Source: CALDSL01 sp039810245 (lineage in GTDB: Bacteria; Chloroflexota; Anaerolineae; Anaerolineales; Anaerolineaceae). From it: a DNA stretch of 64,000 bases. Each line of letters starts with the position of its first letter. Position 1 is the first letter of the stretch. A program made the position numbers and the translations under genes. Below the pieces are notes generated by a model, which saw only the letters and a list, made by a program, of their open reading frames with translations, had not been told where the DNA came from and searched no databases. Positions 34,191 through 42,251 of the stretch are shown here, one piece after another. The stretch spans positions 1 through 64,000 of the forward strand of contig JBDHWQ010000020.1 in assembly GCA_039810245.1 (NCBI GenBank). The letters run 5' to 3'.

Positions 34191-35450
34191 ATGTTGATCC
34201 ATAACATTTCGCAGTTATTGACGCTGGCCGGTGGTCCGCAGCCTGGCGCGGAATTGGGACGCCTGGGGTTGATCGAAGATGGCGCGGTGCTGGTGCGCGG
34301 CGAGCGCATCGAGGCCGTGGGCGCGGCCGCCGATCTGCTGGCTGCCTATCCGGACGAGCCGCGTTTTGACGCCGGCGGCCGCGTTGTGCTGCCCGGCTTT
34401 GTGGACCCGCACACCCACCTGGTGTGGGCCGGCGACCGCGCCGCCGAATTCGAGATGCGCCTGCAGGGCAAAACCTACCTGGAAATCCAGGCCGCGGGCG
34501 GCGGCATCCTTTCCACCGTGCGCGCCACGCGCGGCGCCAACCTGCAAACTCTGCTGGATGAGACCACCCCGCGCGCCCGCGCCCTGTTCCGCCATGGAAC
34601 CACCACCGCCGAGGCCAAGACCGGTTACGGCCTCGATCTGTCCAGCGAGCTGCGCCAGCTCGAAGCCCTGCTGGATCTCGACCGCAGCGGCCCGCTGGAG
34701 ATCGTACCCACCTACCTGGGCGCGCACGCCATCGCCCCGGAGTACACCAACGACCCTGACGGCTACACGCGCGTGGTGTGCGAAGAGCAGCTCCCCGCGC
34801 TCAAAGACTGGTGGCAGCGGCATGCCCCCGGCCGCCGGCTGCCGTTTGTGGATATCTTCTGCGAAACCGGCGCGTTTACGCTGGAACAGTCTCGCCGCGT
34901 GTTGACCGCTGCACGCGCGCTGGGCTTCCCGCTTAAAATCCACGCGGATGAGTTCGACAACCTGGGCGGGGCCAGCCTGGCCGCCGAGCTGGGCGCGGCC
35001 TCGGCCGACCACCTGGTGAAGACATCGGAGAGCGATATCCGCGCCATGGCCGCGGCCGGCGTGGTGGCCGTGTCGCTGCCGTGCACCCCGTTTGGCCTGG
35101 CCGACCCGCACTACACCCCGGCCAAAGCTATCCTGGCGGCGGGCGGGCTGCTGGCCATCGCCTCCGACATCAACCCGGGCACGGGCTGGTGCGAGAACAT
35201 GCAGTTCGTCATTGCCCTGGCCTGCCGCTACCTGCGCCTGACCCCAGCGCAGGCCATCGCCGCGGCCACGATCAACGCCGCGCAGGCCATCGGCCGCGCC
35301 GCTGATATCGGCTCGATTGAGACCGGCAAGCAGGCCGACCTGCTGGTCTTGCAAGTGCGCGATTACCGCCACCTGGGCTACCGCTTTGGCAGCAACCTGG
35401 CCAACACGGTGATCAAAAAGGGCCAGGTGTACCCGGTGGAGAACATTTAG
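34191..35450 (+). CDS. hutI: Imidazolonepropionase
   Basis: 419-aa metal-dependent amidohydrolase that opens 4-imidazolone-5-propionate to N-formimino-glutamate in histidine breakdown. Motifs: DPHTHLVWAGDR (first metal His pair and Arg), GTTTAEAKTGYGLD, LGAHAIAPEY, IHADEFDN (His-Glu), SADHLVKTS and SDINPGTGW (catalytic Asp). AAGGAG before the ATG at 34191 fixes the start. The other histidine genes (hutH, hutU, hutG) are not nearby. Confidence 0.95.
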   Translation: MLIHNISQLLTLAGGPQPGAELGRLGLIEDGAVLVRGERIEAVGAAADLLAAYPDEPRFDAGGRVVLPGFVDPHTHLVWAGDRAAEFEMRLQGKTYLEIQAAGGGILSTVRATRGANLQTLLDETTPRARALFRHGTTTAEAKTGYGLDLSSELRQLEALLDLDRSGPLEIVPTYLGAHAIAPEYTNDPDGYTRVVCEEQLPALKDWWQRHAPGRRLPFVDIFCETGAFTLEQSRRVLTAARALGFPLKIHADEFDNLGGASLAAELGAASADHLVKTSESDIRAMAAAGVVAVSLPCTPFGLADPHYTPAKAILAAGGLLAIASDINPGTGWCENMQFVIALACRYLRLTPAQAIAAATINAAQAIGRAADIGSIETGKQADLLVLQVRDYRHLGYRFGSNLANTVIKKGQVYPVENI

Positions 35451-35739
35451 GCGTTATTTGGGGCCTGGCCGCGCCGGATGAGGGTTCCGGGTGCTGTGTG
35501 GCCGGGTTATGCTCTCCCGCCGCGCTGGAAACCGCCTTACAGCCTCGCCCGGGAGTAGGCCGTTCGTGGGTTAATGCCGGGGATTCGCCTGATATTTGGA
35601 CATAAATATCTGGAAATAGTAGTATTCTTTTTCAAAATTGGTATAATGAATCCACGCCATGCGAGGGTATGGCCCGGTTTTACTACCGTAGCGTTCGTAC
35701 GGGGGCCGATTTCTGTTCAATCCGGGATAAGGAGCCAGG
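35451..35739. promoter_or_regulatory. Intergenic region with promoter of the RRM gene
   Basis: 289 bp. The first 125 bp are G+C-rich with local complementarity (CTCCCG and CGGGAG about 35 nt apart) and could be a structured RNA, but no known family is recognised. The second half is A+T-rich and has TATAAT (35642-35647), giving an approximately 85-nt 5' leader for the RNA-binding protein gene, ended by AAGGAG. Confidence 0.4.
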
Positions 35740-36186
35740 ATGTCATCCAAATTGTATGTAGGGAACCTGCCCTACAACACCACCGAAGAAGAGCTGCGCA
35801 CGATGTTCGCCCAGGCCGGGGCCGTTGAGGCCGTGGAAGTGATCAAGGATCGTGAGACAGGCAATTCGAAGGGGTTTGCGTTTGTGACGATGGGATCGCA
35901 GGCGGAAGCTGAAAAGGCGATCCAACTGTTTGATGGCAAGGCCATTGGGCGGCGTGAAATTCGTGTCAATATTGCTCGACCACGCGAAGATCGCCCGGGT
36001 GGCGGTGGCGGTGGCTATGGTCGCGGCGGCGGTGGTGGCGGCTACGGTGGTGGTGGCGGCTACGGTGGTGGTGGCGGCTACAATCGCGGTGGCGGCGGTG
36101 GCGGCGGCGGTTACAACCGCGGCGGCGGCGGCGGTGGTGGTTACAACCGCGATCGCGGCGATGACAGCGGTGATCGGCGCTACTAA
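35740..36186 (+). CDS. Glycine-rich RRM RNA-binding protein
   Basis: 148 aa. One RNA recognition motif (residues 3-80) with RNP2 LYVGNL and RNP1 KGFAFVTM, followed by a Gly/Tyr/Arg tail (about 90-140) of GGYGGGGG and YNRGGGG repeats. Similar proteins in cyanobacteria and other bacteria are cold-inducible RNA chaperones; a similar role is inferred here. The tail has an RGG-like composition that favours RNA contact or condensate formation. A promoter box and an approximately 85-nt leader precede it; an imperfect hairpin follows at 36225-36251. Confidence 0.94.
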   Translation: MSSKLYVGNLPYNTTEEELRTMFAQAGAVEAVEVIKDRETGNSKGFAFVTMGSQAEAEKAIQLFDGKAIGRREIRVNIARPREDRPGGGGGGYGRGGGGGGYGGGGGYGGGGGYNRGGGGGGGGYNRGGGGGGGYNRDRGDDSGDRRY

Positions 36187-36224
36187 ACCCGGAACGTCCG
36201 AAATCCGTACCATCCGCAATTTCC

Positions 36225-36251
36225 AGAGGCGAGGCCACAGGCCCCGCCTCT
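36225..36251 (+). terminator. Hairpin after the RRM gene
   Basis: AGAGGCG/CGCCTCT plus GGCC/GGCC with one mismatch and a 3-nt loop, 39 nt after the RRM stop. There is only a weak pyrimidine run behind it. Confidence 0.5.
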
Positions 36252-36333
36252 TCGCTTAAAGATGGTTATAATGTTTGCGTTCGCGGCGTGATGCGCCGGA
36301 AACGCAAACTTTCTTCTCTACCCAGGAGACCCC

Positions 36334-36969
36334 ATGCCCAGCATCGAACAGGCCCGCGGCTGGTACAGCGCCAGTGACCCCGTCCACGACTTTGCGCACG
36401 TGCTGCGCGTGTACCGCACCGCCGAGCACCTGGCACAGGAAGAAGGCGCCGACCTGGAGATTGTGCGCGCCGCGGCGCTGCTGCACGATGCCGAAGGCGC
36501 GGCCCCCGGCGGCGAGGAGCGCGCCGGCCATCACCACCAGTCAGCCGATTTTGCCGCTGAAGTTCTGGCAGCCGAGGGCTGGCCCGCCGGGCGCATCGCC
36601 GCGGTGCAGCACTGCATCCGCGCGCACCGCTACCGCGACACGCGCGAGCCGCCCGCCACGCTGGAAGCGCGCATCCTGTTCGACGCCGATAAGCTGGATG
36701 TGCTCGGCGCGGTGGGCGTGGCGCGCGTCATCGCCTACGCCGTGCTGGCCGGGCAGCCGGTGTACGCCGAGCCGTCGGCGCAGTTCCTTGAAACCGGGCA
36801 GGAAGAACTCGGCGAGCCGCACAGCGCCTACCACGAATACCTGTTCAAGCTGCGGCGGGTGAAAGAGCGCATGTTCACCCCCGGCGCGCACCGCATCGCC
36901 GCCGAGCGGCTGGACTACATCGGCGAATTCTTCCGCAAGCTGGGCGCGGAGTACCGCGGCGAGGAATAG
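36334..36969 (+). CDS. HD domain phosphohydrolase
   Basis: 211-aa YedJ-like HD protein. Metal-binding residues are in HDFAHVLRV (His), LLHDAEG (His-Asp), GHHHQSAD, IRAHRYRD and FDADKLDVLGA (Asp). Likely a nucleotide or phosphoester hydrolase in the cytoplasm; substrate unknown. AGGAGA before the ATG. TATAAT lies about 65 nt upstream. It is not clearly linked to the flanking genes. Confidence 0.9.
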   Translation: MPSIEQARGWYSASDPVHDFAHVLRVYRTAEHLAQEEGADLEIVRAAALLHDAEGAAPGGEERAGHHHQSADFAAEVLAAEGWPAGRIAAVQHCIRAHRYRDTREPPATLEARILFDADKLDVLGAVGVARVIAYAVLAGQPVYAEPSAQFLETGQEELGEPHSAYHEYLFKLRRVKERMFTPGAHRIAAERLDYIGEFFRKLGAEYRGEE

Positions 36970-37090
36970 CCGGCCCTTCGACAGGATCAAGGGTGCGGGC
37001 GCAACACCTTACAAACCTTACAGTTTGATTAAGTCGCTGTAAGGCCGTAGCGATTGTACCGGCGCGCGCCAGCCATTACAATGCTCGTAT

Positions 37091-37732
37091 ATGAGCATTC
37101 CCTACGGCCCTCTCCTGATCGTTGACGACGTTCCGAACGTGCTGGAACTGCTGGAAGTAACCCTGAAGTTCAAGGGTTACCCGGTGGTCACGGCTACCAA
37201 CGGCCAGGAAGCCCTGGAAATCATCCAGCGCGAGCATCCCGCGATGATCATTTCCGACATCCTCATGCCACGCATGGACGGCTTCACCCTGGCTCACAAC
37301 CTGCGCAAAGATCCGCGCACCAGCCAGATTCCGCTCATCTTTCTCTCCGCCACGTATCTCAATTCGGAAGACAAGGCCTTCGCCATGAGCCTGGGCGCGG
37401 CGCGCTTTCTGGAAAAGCCGATCGACACCGAGGAATTTCTGCTGACGATTGCCGAGGTGCTGACCATGGGCTACGACCAGCCCGCCCAGCCGATGGACGA
37501 AGAAGAGTTTTATTCGCGCTATCGCGAGCGCCTGGAAAGCAAGCTGCGCCACAAAAACACGCAGATCACCCGCACCGAGCGCCTGCTGCAAACGCTGCCT
37601 GATGACCAGAAGCCGGCCTTCCAGGCCCTGCTGGAACAGGTCATCAACGACCGTGATGAAATCCAGCACGAGCTGGACGAGCTGCACAAGATCCTCGCCC
37701 AGATCAAGGATGAAGCCGCGGCGCAGCTTTAA
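37091..37732 (+). CDS. Response regulator with receiver and coiled-coil output
   Basis: 213 aa. Receiver domain 1-125 with acidic pair VDD, phospho-acceptor D56 in SDILMP, and K109 in FLEKP. The C-terminal 85 residues form a charged coiled coil (YRERLESKLRHKNTQITRT) without a DNA-binding or enzymatic motif, so it probably works by protein contact. TACAAT lies 8 nt before the ATG with no Shine-Dalgarno. No partner kinase gene adjoins. Followed by a bidirectional hairpin. Confidence 0.9.
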   Translation: MSIPYGPLLIVDDVPNVLELLEVTLKFKGYPVVTATNGQEALEIIQREHPAMIISDILMPRMDGFTLAHNLRKDPRTSQIPLIFLSATYLNSEDKAFAMSLGAARFLEKPIDTEEFLLTIAEVLTMGYDQPAQPMDEEEFYSRYRERLESKLRHKNTQITRTERLLQTLPDDQKPAFQALLEQVINDRDEIQHELDELHKILAQIKDEAAAQL

Positions 37733-37765
37733 ATCGATCTCCTACCGAGCGTCATGGGTTTTTGC

Positions 37766-37805
37766 ATGAACCTCCCGCGGGTGGCCAGCCTGCGGGAAGG
37801 TTCAT
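37766..37805. terminator. Bidirectional hairpin terminator
   Basis: ATGAACCT+CCCGC pairs with GCGGG+AGGTTCAT with a single bulged A, between convergent genes. A short T run follows on the plus strand; the minus side continues into GCAAAAA. Confidence 0.6.
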
Positions 37806-38351
37806 TTAATCGCCCGGTTCGGCGTACAGCTCCGGGTTTTTGAATGGCAGCAGCGCCAGCACAGCGGCATGCTGGTACAGCCCGGCGCGGTCAATCACCC
37901 CGCCGCTGAGCAGCCCCACCGCGCCCTCTTCCTGTTTGGAGTTGCTGCGCCCAAATACCAGATCGTCGGCGGCTCCCAGCTCGTGCCCGGCGCGCACCAG
38001 CGCCGCCACACGCGGCGGTAGGAAGAACGTCCCGCTGCGGCTGAGCCCCACCTGCCCGCCGGCTGAAATCACCGCCACCCAGGCAAAGGCTGCCAGACCA
38101 TCGCCTTCCGGCTCTACCCCGCCCTCGATGCCTACCCAGTAATCCGCATCCGGGCGGGCTTCAGCCGCTGCGCGGGCGCGATTGAGCGCCCCCTGGCGTG
38201 TTTCGGCGCTGGTAAAAGGCTGCACGCTCACCCCGGATGGCACGCTGACGCCGGCGATGGTGAAGGTTTGCCCGGGGAAGAGCCGCTCAAACGCGCCACG
38301 CGCGGCGCGCTCCTTCACCGGATTGGTGGATGCAATGATGACATGCGGCAT
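37806..38351 (-). CDS. yjjX: Inosine/xanthosine triphosphatase
   Basis: 181-aa house-cleaning NTPase that hydrolyses ITP/XTP and related non-canonical nucleotides. Family marks: IIASTNPVKERAARGAF at the N-terminus, ADYWVGIEGGVE and a late QEEGAVGLLSGGVIDR. Begins MPHVIIAS at 38351, 5 nt after the ferredoxin stop, so the two are one transcript. An unusual partner for a ferredoxin. Confidence 0.9.
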   Translation of the reverse strand: MPHVIIASTNPVKERAARGAFERLFPGQTFTIAGVSVPSGVSVQPFTSAETRQGALNRARAAAEARPDADYWVGIEGGVEPEGDGLAAFAWVAVISAGGQVGLSRSGTFFLPPRVAALVRAGHELGAADDLVFGRSNSKQEEGAVGLLSGGVIDRAGLYQHAAVLALLPFKNPELYAEPGD

Positions 38352-38356
38352 GGGCG

Positions 38357-38740
38357 TTATTCCACGCTGCCCATCAGGTCGGCCTTGGGGTACCACACCG
38401 CTTCCGGCTCCACCAGCTCATCCGGCTCGGGGCCGGGGTCGCCATCCCACTGCGGGTTATCGCGGATCAACACCAACGGGATCACGCTCATATCCTGCGT
38501 CACTTCGATCTGGCACGAGAGGCGCGCCTTGCCCAGCAGCTCGCGCTCCATCAGCCGCACGTACTCGGCCTCGGTCATCGTATCCGGCTCGCCGGAAACA
38601 AACTGCACCCGGCAGGTGGTGCAGCGCGCCTGCCCGCCGCAGCGGTGCCCCAGCGGGATGCCGTTGCGCTCCAGCGCCAGCACCAGCCGCTCGCCGGCTT
38701 CCACAGTAAAACTCTTCTCGCCCACAGTCACAGTTGGCAT
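38357..38740 (-). CDS. 2Fe-2S plant-type ferredoxin
   Basis: 127-aa electron carrier. Cluster ligands follow RCGGQARCTTC (C-x5-C-x2-C) with the fourth Cys in ARLSC further on, the plant-type layout. The C-terminal about 35 residues are an acidic extension not needed for the fold. AGGAG lies 7 nt before the ATG at 38740; TATACT lies upstream on the same strand. Partner reductase is unknown; co-transcribed with yjjX. Confidence 0.93.
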   Translation of the reverse strand: MPTVTVGEKSFTVEAGERLVLALERNGIPLGHRCGGQARCTTCRVQFVSGEPDTMTEAEYVRLMERELLGKARLSCQIEVTQDMSVIPLVLIRDNPQWDGDPGPEPDELVEPEAVWYPKADLMGSVE

Positions 38741-38786
38741 GTCTCTTCTCCTGTGGGTGAGTATAGCATAGGGTAGATTTTTCTCG

Positions 38787-38832
38787 TTTTTGAGTGTTTG
38801 CGGCGCGTATTTGCACCGCAAACACTCAAAAA
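38787..38832. promoter_or_regulatory. 17-bp perfect inverted repeat in divergent promoter region
   Basis: TTTTTGAGTGTTTGCGG and CCGCAAACACTCAAAAA with a 12-nt loop, between the divergent ferredoxin and 66-aa protein genes. It could be an operator or a stray bidirectional terminator (T5 in each arm). Confidence 0.6.
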
Positions 38833-38883
38833 TAACCTTTTCCCCCGGTATATCCCCCATTGGCTGAATGTTGACAACATCGC

Positions 38884-38964
38884 TATAATATGGCTAGTTC
38901 TCCGCGTATCTGCGCGGGGCAATCCACCCCCCAGGGGGGTTTAACTGTACAGGAGTGTGTAAGC
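38884..38964 (+). promoter_or_regulatory. Promoter and structured leader of the 66-aa protein gene
   Basis: TATAAT at 38884-38889, then two hairpins: CCGCG/CGCGG (38902-38917) and a C6/G6 hairpin (38926-38940) followed by TTTAA, then AGGAG 9 nt before the ATG. The second hairpin is terminator-like, so attenuation is possible. Confidence 0.5.
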
Positions 38965-39165
38965 ATGGCATTTACCTATAAGAACAAAGCTGGCAAGGAG
39001 TACATTCTGCACTCGCGCGTCACCAAGCTCAAGAGTGGCACGGAACGCACCATCTTCTTCTTCTCCGGCACCAAGGGCGAAGGCGCAATTGACAAGGTTC
39101 CGGAGGGCTACGAAGTCTCCGAAACCCGCAACGGCCTGCCCGTGCTCAAGAAAAAGAGCAAGTAA
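38965..39165 (+). CDS. Small conserved-looking protein (66 aa)
   Basis: 66 residues, basic, beginning MAFTYKNKAGKEYILHSR. Centre IFFFSG and the end LPVLKKKSK. I recall similar short proteins in Chloroflexota but know no function. AGGAG fixes the start; a perfect 15-bp hairpin with a T run follows directly. Its own promoter, leader hairpins and terminator argue for a real, well-expressed gene, perhaps a small nucleic-acid-binding or ribosome-associated protein (speculative). Confidence 0.82.
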   Translation: MAFTYKNKAGKEYILHSRVTKLKSGTERTIFFFSGTKGEGAIDKVPEGYEVSETRNGLPVLKKKSK

Positions 39166-39188
39166 TTTCGCGCATGGCTTAGAAATAC
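39135..39188 (+). terminator. Rho-independent terminator of the 66-aa protein gene
   Basis: The left arm of a 15-bp perfect stem is CCAGACAGCGCGGGC at 39188-39202; its right arm (39215-39229) is followed by CGTTTT. The hairpin therefore spans 39188 to about 39235; the end coordinate entered here is superseded by the next entry. Confidence 0.05.
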
Positions 39189-39235
39189 CAGACAGCGCGG
39201 GCTGCTCACGCAGCGCCCGCGCTGTCTGGCGTTTT
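39188..39235 (+). terminator. Rho-independent terminator of the 66-aa protein gene
   Basis: Perfect 15-bp stem CCAGACAGCGCGGGC/GCCCGCGCTGTCTGG with a 12-nt loop, followed by CGTTTTC. It lies 23 nt past the stop codon. Confidence 0.88.
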
Positions 39236-39306
39236 CTGCGCAGGCATGAGCTCATCATCACCCGGAGGGCGCGCCACCTGGAGGGTGCTCGTCGAGCAGG
39301 CGCACC

Positions 39307-40338
39307 CTACGCGGCGCTTTTGGACAGCAGGATGCCTTCCTGCTGGAAGCGGTTGAGGATGGCCAGGTTGATGTTCTGCTGGATGTCTTTATACAGCGTA
39401 TAGTCCGGCGAGAGCACCCAGTACACCACCTCAAAATCGTAAAAGCCATCGCCAATCGCGTCGAAATGCGCGCGGTCAAAGCGCACCTGCTCCTGCGCCA
39501 AAATCAGCTCCTGCACCAGCCGCGGGATGCGCATCAGCGCCTCGACGCTCATATTCCCCGCCACCTTGAGGTGAAACTCCACGCGCCGGTCGACCATGCG
39601 TTTGTAGTTCTTGATGCGGCTGTTCAGCAGGTCCGAGTTGGAAACGATGATTTGCTCGCCGTACAGGCTGCGCACGCGCGTGCTCTTCAACCCGATGGCT
39701 TCCACCGTGCCCTGCAGCTCATCGACGATGATGTAATCGCCAATCACGAAGGGCTTATCCAGCGCAATCGAGATGGATGAGAACACATCCCCCAGGATGC
39801 GCTGCAGCGAGATGGCCACCGCCACGCCGGTGACTCCCAGGCTGGCGACAAGCGTGTCCACACGCACGTTAGGCAGGTTATCCAACACCAGCAGCACCAC
39901 TACCGCCCACAGCGCCACGCGCGCGAAGAACCCCAGCAGGTTGACCGTAGTGGAGCTCTGGTCGTCGTTGCGCACCCGGCGGCGCACCTCGCGCGCCACC
40001 ATCTCCGAAACGAACGAATTGCCCCACAGCGCCATCTGCAACAGCAGCAAAATCACCATGGCGGTGCGCAGGTACAGCGCTCCATTGGGCGGCAGCACCA
40101 GCGCCAGTGAAGCCAGGTACACCGCCAGCGCGAACATACCAAACACCCGTGTGGTGCTCAGCACGTGCGCTACCACATCATCCATGCCGCTGCGCGTGCT
40201 CTGCGCCCGCGCCTGGATGCGCCTCAGCAGCGCGCTGCGCAAAAATGCGAACCCCACGAACACCACAAAAAACGTCAACAGCGCAACCAGCCAGTTAAGC
40301 AGCGGGTTGCCAAACACTTCACGATACAGAAACTCCAT
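39307..40338 (-). CDS. MscS family small-conductance mechanosensitive channel
   Basis: 343 aa, inner membrane. Four or five hydrophobic segments (about 10-190), the pore helix region with Gly/Ala pattern (LVASLGVTGVAVAISLQ), then the beta domain with DKPFVIGDYIIVDELQGTVEAIGL and VSNSDLLNSRIKNY, which are MscS signatures, and a cytoplasmic alpha/beta vestibule. Releases solutes on hypo-osmotic shock. It stands alone, convergent with the 66-aa protein gene. Confidence 0.93.
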   Translation of the reverse strand: MEFLYREVFGNPLLNWLVALLTFFVVFVGFAFLRSALLRRIQARAQSTRSGMDDVVAHVLSTTRVFGMFALAVYLASLALVLPPNGALYLRTAMVILLLLQMALWGNSFVSEMVAREVRRRVRNDDQSSTTVNLLGFFARVALWAVVVLLVLDNLPNVRVDTLVASLGVTGVAVAISLQRILGDVFSSISIALDKPFVIGDYIIVDELQGTVEAIGLKSTRVRSLYGEQIIVSNSDLLNSRIKNYKRMVDRRVEFHLKVAGNMSVEALMRIPRLVQELILAQEQVRFDRAHFDAIGDGFYDFEVVYWVLSPDYTLYKDIQQNINLAILNRFQQEGILLSKSAA

Positions 40339-40588
40339 AACCCTCTACCAATAATAATCGTTTATGGGCTAAGTATACCGAAAAAAACGCCAAACGTCTG
40401 CGCGATTTGACAGCCGTTGCGCTATAATGAAAGAAGAAACATCGGCCCGGTAGATGCCACTGGATCCTCGCTCTTCCAGCCGCCGTTCTCTACTAACCTG
40501 GCAATGCCGCCGATACTGCTTCTGGTTTCAGGTGCGTGCAGGTTGCATTGGAGAGATTGGTGCTTGAAGGGAACCGAGGATTTATTTA

Positions 40589-41659
40589 ATGAAAACGTAC
40601 AGCATGATCGTTATCGGGGCATCCGCCGGCGGGATTGAAGCGCTGCGCGAGTTGTTCCGCCTGCTGCGACCCAACCAATTCACCAGTATTCTCATCGTGG
40701 TGCACATCCCGGCCGAGAGCAAAAGCACCCTGCCCGCCATCCTCGCCCGAGTGGGCGATATCCCCGTGCAGCATGCAACTGACCAGCAGCCGATCCGGCC
40801 GGGCCACGCTTATATCGCCCCGCCCAATCGCCACATGCTGGTGCAGGATGGCATACTGCACCTGGAATTCGGCCCCAAGGAGAATGGTTTTCGCCCCGCC
40901 ATCGACCCGCTCTTCCGCTCCGCCGCAGCCGCCTTCGGTGAAGACGTGATGGGCGTGGTGCTCTCCGGCAACCTGCGTGACGGCACGCAGGGGCTGCAGG
41001 CCATCAACCGCGCCGGCGGGCTGACGGTGGTGCAGGACCCGGAAGAAGCACTCTTCCCGGGCATGCCCACCAGCGCCATCAGTTCCGTCCCGGTCGATAA
41101 GACCCTCACCATCGCCAACATCGCCGCGCTGATCAATGCGTATGCTGATTCTATGCCTTCGAATTTGGGAGGTAGCATGTCTGACCCACAGTCAAAAGAT
41201 TACGCACAAGATGAAGTCGCATTTATCCGCCGGGATATGAAAGATTACCAGGGTGGGAAACGCCAAAACCATCGCTCGGTGATCACCTGCCCGGACTGTG
41301 GCGGGGTGCTGTGGGAGATGGATGACGGCAAACTGGTGCATTTCCGCTGCCACGTGGGCCACACATACAGCGCCAACACGCTGCTGGGCCAGCAGGATGA
41401 AGCCCTGGAAAAGGCCTTCTGGTCTGCGGTGCGCGTGCTGGTGGAAAAGGCTGCCCTGTCCAACCGCCTGGCGCTGCTGGCCGCCAAAGATAACAACCCA
41501 CAACTGGAGCAATATTACCTCGGGCAGGCACGCATCGCAGAAGACGAAGCCGCGATGATCCGCAACACCTGGCTGCGCGGCGCCGCGCGCGAATCATTCG
41601 ACATCAGCGCCGGCGAGCAGGCCAACCAGGACGTGACCCAGGCGCATGATGGAGAATGA
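40589..41659 (+). CDS. CheB-type methylesterase with zinc-ribbon-like C-terminus
   Basis: 356 aa. Residues 1-190 form a CheB methylesterase domain with catalytic S12 (GASAGG), H39 (VVHIP) and D131 (SGNLRDG). No receiver domain precedes it. After a linker comes a segment with CPDCGG and FRCHVGH (about 230-260), which looks like a small metal-binding ribbon, then helices. First gene of a four-gene operon; overlaps the second CheB by 14 nt. A TATAAT box lies at 40423-40428 in a leader of about 155 nt. Target proteins are unknown, since no receptor gene is near. Confidence 0.9.
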   Translation: MKTYSMIVIGASAGGIEALRELFRLLRPNQFTSILIVVHIPAESKSTLPAILARVGDIPVQHATDQQPIRPGHAYIAPPNRHMLVQDGILHLEFGPKENGFRPAIDPLFRSAAAAFGEDVMGVVLSGNLRDGTQGLQAINRAGGLTVVQDPEEALFPGMPTSAISSVPVDKTLTIANIAALINAYADSMPSNLGGSMSDPQSKDYAQDEVAFIRRDMKDYQGGKRQNHRSVITCPDCGGVLWEMDDGKLVHFRCHVGHTYSANTLLGQQDEALEKAFWSAVRVLVEKAALSNRLALLAAKDNNPQLEQYYLGQARIAEDEAAMIRNTWLRGAARESFDISAGEQANQDVTQAHDGE

Positions 41660-42251
41660 GCCGGTTTTACCCGGGCGCTTTGAGCTTGTGATCCTGGCGG
41701 CTTCGGCCGGCGGGTTGCCTACCGTGCTACGCGTGCTTAAGCCCATCTCGCGCACCTTTCCGGCCGCCATTATCTTCATTCAGCACATGGCGCCCGCGCA
41801 TGAAAGCCTGCTGCCGCAGATATTGGCGCAAAAGACCGGCCTGGCAGTGCAGAAGGCGGAGGATCGTCAAGTGTTTTCCCCTGGCAATCTGTACGTGGCG
41901 CCACCCGGGCGAGACCTGATGGTGCGCGCTGGCCGTCAGTTTTGCCTGGCCAATAGCGCCAACCACGCCGGGTCCAGCCCCAGCATTGACCTTTTGTTTG
42001 AATCCGCGGCCTACAGCCTGCGCGAGCGCGCGCTGGTAGTCGTCCTCAGCGGCATGGGCAGCGACGGGACGGATGGCGCACGCGCCGTCAAGGCGGAGGG
42101 CGGCGTGGTCATCGCCGAGGACCCTGGCAGCGCGCTTTTCCCGAGCATGCCCCACGCCGCCATTGTATCCGGCTGGGTAGATTATGTGCTTCCGGCCGAC
42201 GCGATCGGCCCAAAAATTATGGAATTAATGGGAATGGATAAACCGTTATGA
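41646..42251 (+). CDS. CheB-type methylesterase (second copy)
   Basis: 201 aa, catalytic domain only. Active-site residues S20 (AASAGG), H47 (IQHMAP) and D140 (GMGSDGTDG) are intact, and the motif is closer to classical CheB than the first copy. Overlaps the upstream gene by 14 nt and the CheR-like gene by 4 nt (ATGA), so translation is coupled. Two different esterase domains in one operon suggest two targets or hetero-association (inference). Confidence 0.92.
   Translation: MMENEPVLPGRFELVILAASAGGLPTVLRVLKPISRTFPAAIIFIQHMAPAHESLLPQILAQKTGLAVQKAEDRQVFSPGNLYVAPPGRDLMVRAGRQFCLANSANHAGSSPSIDLLFESAAYSLRERALVVVLSGMGSDGTDGARAVKAEGGVVIAEDPGSALFPSMPHAAIVSGWVDYVLPADAIGPKIMELMGMDKPL

Noticed and set aside
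36978..37000. CCCTTCGACAGGATCAAGGG, resembling a widespread CCCTTCGAC repeat
   Set aside because: Only a single imperfect copy is seen in the window, so a repeat family cannot be supported.
39135..39188. First terminator line for the 66-aa gene in the feature list
   Set aside because: Its end coordinate is wrong; the correct hairpin entry is 39188-39235.
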